Below are positions 17,982-24,959 of a stretch of DNA of 64,000 bases, piece by piece. Positions within the stretch are counted from its first letter, which is position 1, and every line of letters starts with the position of its first letter. Made by a program: the position numbers and the translations under genes. The stretch comes from Paenibacillus sp. PL2-23 (GTDB lineage Bacteria; Bacillota; Bacilli; Paenibacillales; Paenibacillaceae). The stretch lies in contig NZ_CP162129.1 of assembly GCF_040834005.1 (NCBI RefSeq), positions 4,413,501-4,477,500 of the forward strand, written 5' to 3'. Below the pieces are notes generated by a model. That model did no database searches and was not told where the DNA came from. It was given only the letters and a program-made list of their open reading frames with translations.

Positions 17982-19274
17982 TTATTTTGCTTCAGCGCGC
18001 CGGATGAGTATTGGCTCGATGCCGGTCGCCGTCCTGAATCGTTCCTTCATCACGTCGCAGAAGACTGGATCCAGCTCCAGAAGCCGGCATTCCCGGTCCA
18101 TTTGCTCGCTGGTCATTAGCGTGGATCCGGAACCGCCGAAGAAGTCGACGACGACATCGCCACGCTGACTGCTATTGCCGATGGGAATGGCCAGCAAAGG
18201 CAACGGCTTTTGTGTAGGATGAACGTATGCATTCACGTTGCCGCGTGAAACTTCCCACACCGTGGACGGCTCCGGCTCCTCGGCAGGCAATCCAGAACGC
18301 CATACCGTTGATTGCTTTCGATCGCCATACCACGCAGGCGACTTGCCTCTCATGTGAGCATAGAAGACGGGCTCATGCTGCCATCGGTACTGCGACCAGC
18401 CAAAGGAGGCTGCATTCTTCACCCATACGCATTGCGAACGAACTTCAATGCCGGCTGCCTCCATAGCATCCTCGAACTCTCGCTGGTATGAAGACGGATG
18501 GAAGACATAGATCGCCGCCGTCGGAACCATGATTCCAGCATACCGCTGAAAAACGGCATTAAGAAAGCCCGCGAAATCCTCCGCGGGCATGTTGTCGTTC
18601 AATATGGAGCTGCGGCCGTCGGCGGCCAGGCGCTCAGAATCGCTCTCGACGGCCACGTTGTACGGTGGATCCGTTACAACCAACGCCGCCATGGCGGCAT
18701 CCATCAGCAGCGCAACATCTGCTTCATTCGTAGCATCGCCGCACACCAACCTGTGCCGGCCGAGCTGCCAAACATCGCCGCGGCGCGTCTCGGGCTCCTT
18801 GATCTGCTCGAGCGCCCTGCCGACATCGAAGTCATCCTCTACAACCGGATCGTCGATTTCAATGTTATGCGGCAACGTGGCGATCAGCTCGCCAATCTCC
18901 TCCGCTTCGAATCCGCTCAGTTCCAAATCGACGCCGCCGGCTTGCAACTCTTCGAGCAGCCTGGCCAACGCTTCCTCGTCCCAGCGACCAGAAACTTTGT
19001 TCAACGCTAGGTTGAGAAGCCGCTCCTGCTGTTCGTCCAGGTCGACGACGGAGACGGCCGCTTCCACATCACCGCGAGCGCGCAGTATCTTGTAGCGCTG
19101 ATGGCCGCCGACCATGTTCCCGGTCCGCTCGTTCCAGATGATGGGCTCCACGTACCCAAAGGTTTCGATGCTGCGCCGAAGCTTTTCGTACTCCGGATCG
19201 CCGGGTTGCAGATCGACGCGGGGATTATAGGCGGCCGGTCTAATTCGAGATAACGGAATCGTAATGATGTGCAT
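17982..19274 (-). CDS. ParB-domain DNA methyltransferase (N4/N6)
   Basis: 430 aa from ATG 19274. The earlier in-frame ATG overlaps the AAAGGATG ribosome site. Residues 1-110 are a ParB/sulfiredoxin-like domain (IPLSRIRPAAYNPRVDLQPG, GHQRYKILRARG). The rest is a beta-class amino-methyltransferase: catalytic TDPPYNVAV near residue 200 and the AdoMet-binding VVDFFGGSGSTLMT near residue 385. The order (DPPY before FxGxG) is the beta arrangement. Such fusions are common orphan methylases beside phage terminases. They may modify packaging-site or whole phage DNA against restriction. Confidence 0.92.
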   Translation of the reverse strand: MHIITIPLSRIRPAAYNPRVDLQPGDPEYEKLRRSIETFGYVEPIIWNERTGNMVGGHQRYKILRARGDVEAAVSVVDLDEQQERLLNLALNKVSGRWDEEALARLLEELQAGGVDLELSGFEAEEIGELIATLPHNIEIDDPVVEDDFDVGRALEQIKEPETRRGDVWQLGRHRLVCGDATNEADVALLMDAAMAALVVTDPPYNVAVESDSERLAADGRSSILNDNMPAEDFAGFLNAVFQRYAGIMVPTAAIYVFHPSSYQREFEDAMEAAGIEVRSQCVWVKNAASFGWSQYRWQHEPVFYAHMRGKSPAWYGDRKQSTVWRSGLPAEEPEPSTVWEVSRGNVNAYVHPTQKPLPLLAIPIGNSSQRGDVVVDFFGGSGSTLMTSEQMDRECRLLELDPVFCDVMKERFRTATGIEPILIRRAEAK

Positions 19275-19329
19275 AACAATCATCCTTTTCTACTAAATTA
19301 TAAATTAGCATCGGTTCACCACAATAATC

Positions 19330-19734
19330 CTATAATATTTTTTTGAAAAAATTGATCAATAAGAACGTTAAATAAACCAAAACCAGATTTGACAAGGAAA
19401 CAGCTATGAGACAACCATATTTAATAGAATCGTCCTCATGAAAATTTAGCATTTGAATGATATTGCACAGTAAGATGAAGAGCATCAACGATACTACAAT
19501 TCTATATAACTCTTTTTTTATTAGCCCATTTAGTGTTCCAATAGCAGCTGCCGCAATAATTATCGCACCAAAACATACTCCAATGCTGAGGTTTGTTGTA
19601 GTTAAATCTCGGAAAAACTCCTGATATATTTCATTTTCCGCGTTTTTTTGATTCATTAATACAAATACACTCACCGGCAATGCGCAATAAACAATGGCTA
19701 CCACTCCAAAAAGAAATTCAGTTTTCTTCCTCAA
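19330..19734 (-). CDS. Four-helix membrane protein
   Basis: 134 aa with four hydrophobic segments: FLFGVVAIVYCALPVSVFVL, IGVCFGAIIIAAAAIG, IVVSLMLFILLCNII and LIAVSLSNLVLVYLTFLLI. It starts at ATG 19734 after an AAGGAGAGG site. The DNA is AT-rich compared with the methylase gene beside it. No family recognised. It is part of the accessory block inserted between the late promoter and the packaging genes; superinfection exclusion or abortive-infection roles are possible but unproven. Confidence 0.65.
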   Translation of the reverse strand: MRKKTEFLFGVVAIVYCALPVSVFVLMNQKNAENEIYQEFFRDLTTTNLSIGVCFGAIIIAAAAIGTLNGLIKKELYRIVVSLMLFILLCNIIQMLNFHEDDSIKYGCLIAVSLSNLVLVYLTFLLINFFKKIL

Positions 19735-19845
19735 AAAAACCTCTCCTTATATTTCGATGTATTTCCAGTATCCGACATGTCCTGACACTGGTCAAGTGAG
19801 TGAACGAAATAGAAAGGGCAAAATAAAAAGCACCTAAAGGTGCTC

Positions 19846-20127
19846 TCATAGATAGCCAGCTAGTGGCCCAGATCCTTTCAACTTTAAATCCCATGTTCCG
19901 TCTGAATTGTATATTTGAGAAGATACTAGTACATCCCCTGAATACCTAGTTCCATCTAAACCTCGTCCAACAAACTTAGTAGCATCCATAGCCACCTGCG
20001 ATGATTTAGCGGAGCTAACAAGTACTTCCCATACTTTAAGGTATCCAGACTGGTAAACGTGAACAACCGCGGAAGATACATCAAGATCGTTCCCGTCAAG
20101 TAGAACTGTATTCATTTGAATATTCAT
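19846..20127 (-). CDS. Hypothetical beta-rich protein
   Basis: 93 aa if it starts at ATG 20127, which has AAGGGA upstream (a longer frame begins at 20166 without a clear site). The sequence alternates short beta strands (TVLLDGNDLDVSSAVVHVYQ, LKVWEVLVSSAK, YSGDVLVSSQIY, WDLKLKGSGPL). It lacks membrane segments or catalytic motifs. It lies in the AT-rich accessory block. Function unknown. Confidence 0.55.
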   Translation of the reverse strand: MNIQMNTVLLDGNDLDVSSAVVHVYQSGYLKVWEVLVSSAKSSQVAMDATKFVGRGLDGTRYSGDVLVSSQIYNSDGTWDLKLKGSGPLAGYL

Positions 20128-20329
20128 TTCATCGACTTCCCTTATCCATACAATAAAGATATTCACTTTATGGGGTAATTAGGTCTCTCATACGGTGTCG
20201 CCTGTGGCTGTCCTCAACACTGTAGCCGGGAATCGGCTCCGCGAAATGGTGCCGCGAGTATTGCCGATAGGCGAGCTTCCTTTTTGGGTTGAGTTGGTTT
20301 TTTAAGAAAGTATTTATATTTTGATATTA

Positions 20330-20854
20330 TCACATACGTCGATTTCTAACAGGAATATTGAAATTCTTAACTATGATATCTGTTATTAACTTAACTGAAT
20401 AAAAGGATCCCAAAGTCATAAGCCAAAAGAAAGTAAAGTAAAAAGAAGCCCCTATAGAAGATAGTATAATGGATGGTGAATTAGGCAACATAGAAATTAA
20501 TATCGAAAGCATCACGACAATTAGTCCGTACTGTATCTGCGTTCTTAAACTTGTAAATATCTTTTTTTGAAAAGTGGGAAAAACTTCTTTCAGTCTGGCG
20601 AACGCGGGACTCTCTTGCAATGTTATTAATAAGGTTAAAAAAACGCCGTTTACACCTATAACAATCGAAGAGAAAGTGATTAAATTACTCATAGCAAATC
20701 TGATATTCTTTAATATCCCAAAGTAATACAAAACTCCGGTTATAATACCTAAACAAAGACATAAAAGAATTTTGCGTGTCTCCCAGAGCTTCTCCATCTT
20801 TTCAATAGTGCCATCTCTTTTCTCAACATAACGACTTTTGAGTTTCTTCCACAT
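20330..20854 (-). CDS. RexB-like four-helix membrane protein (putative effector)
   Basis: 174 aa. There are four hydrophobic segments at about 30-48, 55-80, 108-127 and 132-155 (ILLCLCLGIITGVLYYFGIL; SSIVIGVNGVFLTLLITL; YGLIVVMLSILISML; ASFYFTFFWLMTLGSFYSVK). The N-terminus is basic and cytoplasmic-looking. It starts 4 nt after the 330-aa gene and has no separate promoter, so the two are cotranscribed. A soluble DNA-binding partner followed by a small four-helix membrane protein is the layout of lambda RexA-RexB (and, loosely, Kiwa). The resemblance is architectural; sequence identity was not testable here. Confidence 0.7.
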   Translation of the reverse strand: MWKKLKSRYVEKRDGTIEKMEKLWETRKILLCLCLGIITGVLYYFGILKNIRFAMSNLITFSSIVIGVNGVFLTLLITLQESPAFARLKEVFPTFQKKIFTSLRTQIQYGLIVVMLSILISMLPNSPSIILSSIGASFYFTFFWLMTLGSFYSVKLITDIIVKNFNIPVRNRRM

Positions 20855-20858
20855 CTCA

Positions 20859-21851
20859 TCACTCCCCTAGAATTGGAATCATCACCCTTCTAACGTCTCC
20901 TCTTCTATCGTTATACATTTCTAGAAACGATTGAAACAAATATTCATGTCCAACAGTACTACGAGGCTCAACATCAACTGGTACTCGATCTGTCATCCTA
21001 GGTTCGATAAGGTTAATAGTCTCAACCTCTGACTCTTCATTATATAATGCAGTCACCTCAACTTGAGGAACTCGATCTCCGGGATTTAATCCAACAAACG
21101 GTGCCAAAGCTCCTCTAATTGCGTCATTATTCAAAGATGCTGTTCTTTCAGATCTCCCAAGAGAGATTGTGATATCGATATTAACACCAGAGGCTTCAAG
21201 CAACATATCCCTTGCCTCACATAATAAATTATCTTCACCCAAAGCTGCATCCAGCATAAAATCGGAACCTTTGATGCGAATCTTTTTATAATAATCTGCA
21301 TCCAACACTCGTTGAATCTTAGCGCGATCAATTAAGGGGGCAAGTTTGACTATTAAAGGATTCTCTTCATTTCTTCCTATTTGATTTAGATACCTAAAAC
21401 GTAATTCAGTTAGAACAAGCTCTACCTGTTTGACAGTCAGCCCATAAAAGTTTGATTGCATAATTAATGCGCCAAGACTGATATCATATACAATGCTATT
21501 GAATTCACCAATATACTCATCTTGATCTAGCAATATGCTCTCTTTAATCTCTCCCATCTTCTTTTTTGATGGGATGTTTGTTTCTCTTAATTTTGATAAT
21601 TGAAAGTGATACAACCTTCTTGTTTGATCAAATATATATGCATCTTTTTCTATTTCAGAATACTCATCGCCGATACTTACATTTGTGTTAAAATGCTCTT
21701 TATGTGCATCCAAATAATTAATAAACTGTTCCATATCCCAGTTTTCAGCTGCATAAACCTCATAGTCTTCATCAATTTCAGCGCGTACATGTTGAGCAGC
21801 ATCAACCAATTGTACTTCAAAATAATTGAATCTTATATACTTCCTTGCCAT
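20859..21851 (-). CDS. RexA-like soluble protein of a two-gene module (DUF6731-type)
   Basis: 330 aa, no membrane segments, AT-rich DNA. The N-terminal ~95 residues start ARKYIRFNYFEVQLVDAAQH and lead to YHFQLSKLRETNIPSKKK. A central block has LDQDEYIGEFNSIVYDISLG then ALIMQSNFYGLT. The C-terminal half contains KKIRIKGSDF and a strand-rich VNIDITISLGRSERTASLNN. RexA of lambda shows the same succession: a 'report a parameter, readout, filter' beta domain, then a second alpha/beta domain of the type L..DSLDIVIKPKFKR. I assign it to the DUF6731-like group from memory, with moderate confidence. It ends 4 nt before a four-helix membrane gene. A phage-exclusion function is inferred. Confidence 0.7.
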   Translation of the reverse strand: MARKYIRFNYFEVQLVDAAQHVRAEIDEDYEVYAAENWDMEQFINYLDAHKEHFNTNVSIGDEYSEIEKDAYIFDQTRRLYHFQLSKLRETNIPSKKKMGEIKESILLDQDEYIGEFNSIVYDISLGALIMQSNFYGLTVKQVELVLTELRFRYLNQIGRNEENPLIVKLAPLIDRAKIQRVLDADYYKKIRIKGSDFMLDAALGEDNLLCEARDMLLEASGVNIDITISLGRSERTASLNNDAIRGALAPFVGLNPGDRVPQVEVTALYNEESEVETINLIEPRMTDRVPVDVEPRSTVGHEYLFQSFLEMYNDRRGDVRRVMIPILGE

Positions 21852-22007
21852 TAACCTCTCTCCTTTTCATGGAATGAGTCTATTGTCCCACATCATAAAA
21901 TGGAAATCCATAGGAATATCCGTCGGATTATGTCGAAAGACCTAATACCGCCCCTTTCGGAGCGGCAACGGAGGAGTGAGGCGGTCAACCTCGTATGGCA
22001 CGCTATT

Positions 22008-22074
22008 AATATAACACGGAAAAACCGTCAGAAGACTGTCAACATGCAGTCATCTTACGGTCAGTTTCCGGTCA
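22008..22074 (-). promoter_or_regulatory. Putative late promoter with five 11-bp-phased TGAC repeats
   Basis: On the minus strand TGAC occurs at 22074, 22063, 22052, 22041 and 22030 (first bases), exactly 11 bp apart. The first copy contains the stop codon of the ArpU-like regulator. A -10-like TATATT follows at 22013-22008, but no -35 hexamer is present at the proper distance, which suggests activator dependence. All packaging, head and tail genes lie downstream in the same orientation. The ArpU-like protein is the obvious candidate activator. Confidence 0.65.
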
Positions 22075-22554
22075 AAATTTCGCCTCGTCCTGCTCGAAGA
22101 ACCCGAACAGCTTCAACGAATTTGCGATGCTCTTCTCCCCGTCCTTTATGTGCCGCCGGATTGTGCTCTCACTGGCGCCCTTCCGGAAGAAGAGGACTGT
22201 CTCCTTGAACGAGTAACCCTCCAGATATCTGAACCGGACCGCCTTCCCCACTTCCTCGTCTTGTATCAGTGCTGCGGCCCGTTGGAGCTGCCGCGTGTAG
22301 AATCGGTATTGCTCATATACCCAGCGCTGCTTCTCTGCCAAAATTGCAGCGTTCGCCGTCTTGTCGGCATGTAGGTCTTCCTGATCGATGCGGCGGGCAA
22401 CCTCCCCGTCAACGGCCGTTTGCCGCATCTCATCCCCGTATTTTTCGAAGTCCGCCATCAACAACTTCATACTCTTATATTTACCGAGCAGGAATTTCGT
22501 GCGCTGGACCTCCGCGTCCGTCGTAGTCGGAAATAATTCTGTTTGCCATACCAT
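22072..22554 (-). CDS. ArpU-family late transcription regulator
   Basis: 160 aa from ATG 22554, seven nucleotides after AGGAGG. The N-terminal half is helical (LLGKYKSMKLLMADFEKYGD). The C-terminal half carries a sigma-70 region 4-like helix-turn-helix (VRFRYLEGYSFKETVLFFRK, then SESTIRRHIKDGEKSIA). This matches ArpU-type proteins that switch on late genes in phages of Firmicutes. It is the last gene before the phased repeat promoter and the structural genes. Its stop codon lies in the first repeat. Confidence 0.85.
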   Translation of the reverse strand: MVWQTELFPTTTDAEVQRTKFLLGKYKSMKLLMADFEKYGDEMRQTAVDGEVARRIDQEDLHADKTANAAILAEKQRWVYEQYRFYTRQLQRAAALIQDEEVGKAVRFRYLEGYSFKETVLFFRKGASESTIRRHIKDGEKSIANSLKLFGFFEQDEAKF

Positions 22555-22653
22555 CGCCATCCCTCCTCACCATCCCCCGATATGATATAATGATGGTGAG
22601 TTTAAAACCGTGAAGTCCCCCACGCCGCTGCCAGGCATACGTGGGGGATTGTT

Positions 22654-23055
22654 TTATTCGTCGAGGTACATATCTACTGCCATCTGTGCACAGTGCCGGA
22701 GCATAACCCCGACCCACTCTTCGATTTCAGCTTGCTGTTCTTCATTCAGGTTGTTTACGCATTCCGGCGGATTGTGCTCTTCAGTGTCGTAATGGTTCAA
22801 ATCACCGCAATGCTCCACGATCTGCTCAACACCTGCCCGGTTAATGTGCAGGACCCGAATCGTCCTCGGCCCGGAAGCCTCCTTGCTGATGTATCCCTTA
22901 GCTGCCAGCTTGTCTAGTAGCGAATGCACTGTCGAACTGCTTTGGTAGCCCAGTGCTTCCGCCAGTTCCCGCGTCGTCGGTGAATATCCTTTTTGCTGAA
23001 TGAATGCCTTAACGCATTCCAGAACCGCCGCCTGCTTCTTAGTTAATTCCTTCAT
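22654..23055 (-). CDS. LexA DNA-binding-domain protein lacking the protease domain
   Basis: 133 aa from ATG 23055 (GGAG upstream). Residues 1-68 closely follow the LexA winged-helix domain: KELTKKQAAVLECVKAFIQQ, KGYSPTTRELAEALGYQSSS, TVHSLLDKLAAKGYIS. The recognition-helix stretch SSSTVH is the same as I recall for Bacillus LexA. The remaining ~65 residues are an acidic helical tail (EEQQAEIEEWVGVMLRHCAQ) with no Ala-Gly cleavage site and no Ser/Lys dyad. It could bind SOS-type boxes but not self-cleave. Two such boxes exist near 43.0 and 43.4 kb in this prophage. Confidence 0.85.
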   Translation of the reverse strand: MKELTKKQAAVLECVKAFIQQKGYSPTTRELAEALGYQSSSTVHSLLDKLAAKGYISKEASGPRTIRVLHINRAGVEQIVEHCGDLNHYDTEEHNPPECVNNLNEEQQAEIEEWVGVMLRHCAQMAVDMYLDE

Positions 23056-23504
23056 GGGAGATCTCCATTCCAATTCCAGAGTCCCTGCTGCCCCTTGGCT
23101 GGAATCGGTCTCTCTAGTCGCTGCACGTCTTTCATTTGATACGCGTGGCGACCAAACGAATAATCTCCGAACGACCTCTCATTAGGCGACACGTCTCTCG
23201 TTGCTCCATCTGCTCCGTTGATCAGTACCGCAACTCCGCTGTTGTAGTCCTCTCCAACCGCCCAGCACTCAGCCAGGTCAGCTATGCCTACGATCGCGCC
23301 TGTCGGCAAGTTGTCCGCGGTGTATCCGTGCTTGGCCAACGTCGACTTAATCGGCTCACGCTCACAGGCTGCACGGTCGATCTTAAGCCCGGCATGAATC
23401 GCGATCTTCCCTCGATGATTTGTCCGTCGGCTCCTTGTCTCGTTCTCCTTTTCGCCGAGTGCAAGCAGCGTCGCCCACGGCTGCCAAACGGTTATCGCCT
23501 TCAT
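23052..23504 (-). CDS. ASCH-domain protein
   Basis: 150 aa from ATG 23504, preceded by GGGGGAGAAGG. KAITVWQPWATLLALGEKEN, then GKIAIHAGLK and TGAIVGIADLAECW, define an ASCH (PUA-like beta-barrel) domain, which binds RNA or modified nucleotides. The C-terminal YSFGRHAYQMKDVQRLERPI with GLWNWNG is typical of phage ASCH proteins. Its ATG overlaps the stop of the preceding small ORF (ATGA). Its end overlaps the LexA-domain gene by 4 nt. A role in RNA handling is likely; the substrate is unknown. Confidence 0.85.
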   Translation of the reverse strand: MKAITVWQPWATLLALGEKENETRSRRTNHRGKIAIHAGLKIDRAACEREPIKSTLAKHGYTADNLPTGAIVGIADLAECWAVGEDYNSGVAVLINGADGATRDVSPNERSFGDYSFGRHAYQMKDVQRLERPIPAKGQQGLWNWNGDLP

Positions 23505-23730
23505 TCCTTCTCCCCCAATCTCTTCTGGTTCATTTGCTTGAATGCTTGCTTGTAATAGTCCCGCGCGTTCTCCTCGGTTATTGACTGACGCAGAAACTCG
23601 CTGGAACATTGCGCTGTCATGATGAGCTGTTCCGTTTTCTCGCTCGGCGGGATATGGAAGAGAATGACTGCGCTGCGTCGTGCACCTCGTCCGGACGTCC
23701 ATCATCATATTGAATCGTTATTTTTGCCAT
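23501..23730 (-). pseudogene. Small phage gene split by a frameshift
   Basis: From ATG 23730 (GGAGGTACCC upstream) the frame reads MAKITIQYDDGRPDEVHDAA and then becomes low quality, stopping at a TGA near 23617. The -1 frame continues convincingly from about 23670 as VILFHIPPSEKTEQLIMTAQ and on to ARDYYKQAFKQMNQKRLGEK, ending at TGA 23501-23503, which overlaps the ASCH start. The two halves together would make about 76 aa. No slippery heptamer is visible at the junction, so an indel (real or sequencing error) is more likely than programmed frameshifting. Confidence 0.55.
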
Positions 23731-23771
23731 GGGTACCTCCCGATTCGCTTTATCGTCGTACTGCGTAAAAG

Positions 23772-23942
23772 CTACTCCAATTCTTCTCCGTTCCATTGCT
23801 CCGCTTTTACCGTTTTGCCATCCCCCAACCCTTCGGATTCTTGGCAGTCAGGGCATACGATTAAGTCGCTTGGATACCCTTTTGTGTAAAACTCAAACCC
23901 ACAATCACAAGTCCATTGCTCAAGCAAAAATTGTCGCTTCAT
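23772..23942 (-). CDS. Small zinc-ribbon protein
   Basis: 56 aa from ATG 23942 (AAGGAGG, 8-nt spacing; an upstream ATG lacks this spacing). Two Cys pairs, WTCDCGFEF and IVCPDCQ, form a CxC...CxxC zinc ribbon. The tail is acidic (GEELE). Such tiny zinc proteins are frequent in early phage operons and often bind host transcription or DNA-repair factors. No specific function can be given. Confidence 0.7.
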   Translation of the reverse strand: MKRQFLLEQWTCDCGFEFYTKGYPSDLIVCPDCQESEGLGDGKTVKAEQWNGEELE

Positions 23943-23976
23943 TCCTGCGTCCTCCTTCACAATATGAATCGATTCT

Positions 23977-24774
23977 TCAGAACAACCTTTGCTGCCCCCA
24001 CTCCGCGGCTACCGGATTGATCCAAAGGACCTCTTCCCGCGATGCACCGCCTTCTGCTTTCGCAAGACGTGTTTCTCGCCGCCAATGCTTGAGTCGCTCG
24101 TCATATAGCGGATGCGCGTAACCAGACAGCAAGACCGGTCCGGGATGATCGTCAAGCAACTCCATGAGATCAACATGATCTTGGTTGCTCATTTCGTGCC
24201 GGTAGCTGGTCGTCGTACGCGTGTCATGCATATAAGGCGGATCCGCGTAGACCAACACATCCGGTCGTTTATATCGCTGTAGCAACTCTATTGCGGGCTG
24301 ACATTCAATCTGTACACCTTTAAGCCTCTCCGCTACAGTGTGAATCTTGCTCGGAAACGACAGCCACTCTTTCCCGAGCAGTGGGCCATTACACTCGATC
24401 ATGCTGCGCCATCCTGTACGATGAGCCGTCTTCCCCCCGCGGCCTTGCCAGAGACGGACGACTAGTCGTCGAGCTCTCTCCAAGTCGTCTACTACCGTCT
24501 CATAACTTTCGTAATACTCCTGCCTGGAGTGCGGCGTCCATCGAATCGCATTCGCGAGCTCTTCTGGACGCTCCCGAATGACCCGAAATAAGTTTACGAT
24601 GTCTCCGTCGATATCGTTCACGGTCTCCAGCCGGCTGCGCTCCTTACTGAAGAGAACCGCACCGGAGCCAAAAAATGGCTCCAGATACGTCTGATGTGGT
24701 GGCATATGTGATATAATCCAGTCCGCTAAGCTCCACTTGCTACCGGGATAATGCAGGATGCGCGGGATGGTCAT
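23977..24774 (-). CDS. D12-class DNA adenine methyltransferase (Dam-like)
   Basis: 265 aa. The AdoMet site YLEPFFGSGAVLFSK is near residue 30-45 and the catalytic VYADPPYMHDT near residue 175. RILHYPGSKWSLADWIISHM is the usual N-terminus of D12 methylases. T4/E. coli Dam enzymes of this class methylate A in GATC, but the specificity here is unknown. Four GATC-bearing iterons lie 7 kb away in the initiator gene. The ATG overlaps the stop of a 51-aa ORF (ATGA). Confidence 0.9.
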   Translation of the reverse strand: MTIPRILHYPGSKWSLADWIISHMPPHQTYLEPFFGSGAVLFSKERSRLETVNDIDGDIVNLFRVIRERPEELANAIRWTPHSRQEYYESYETVVDDLERARRLVVRLWQGRGGKTAHRTGWRSMIECNGPLLGKEWLSFPSKIHTVAERLKGVQIECQPAIELLQRYKRPDVLVYADPPYMHDTRTTTSYRHEMSNQDHVDLMELLDDHPGPVLLSGYAHPLYDERLKHWRRETRLAKAEGGASREEVLWINPVAAEWGQQRLF

Positions 24775-24926
24775 GACTCCTTCACCAACCGCTCCAACTG
24801 ATCCGTTTTGATGTTCGTATATGTCACGATGTCGTTAACGGTCAATTCGCCGTTTCGGTATCCGTCCAGGAGCGCTTCAAGATGTCGACGCACCATCCCA
24901 GCACGGGATATCTCAAGTAATTTCAT
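24771..24926 (-). CDS. 51-aa ORF coupled to the adenine methylase
   Basis: ATG 24926 to TGA 24771, which overlaps the methylase start as ATGA. The product is KLLEISRAGMVRRHLEALLD followed by GYRNGELTVNDIVTYTNIK and a helical end. It is a compact helical protein with a possible helix-turn-helix-like middle. The ribosome site is weak (AGAGATC), so translation may be coupled to an even shorter ORF upstream. Codon use and both junctions support a real gene. Function unknown. Confidence 0.55.
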   Translation of the reverse strand: MKLLEISRAGMVRRHLEALLDGYRNGELTVNDIVTYTNIKTDQLERLVKES

Positions 24927-24959
24927 ACGTGATCTCTCGTGATCCAAGTCATTCCCCCC

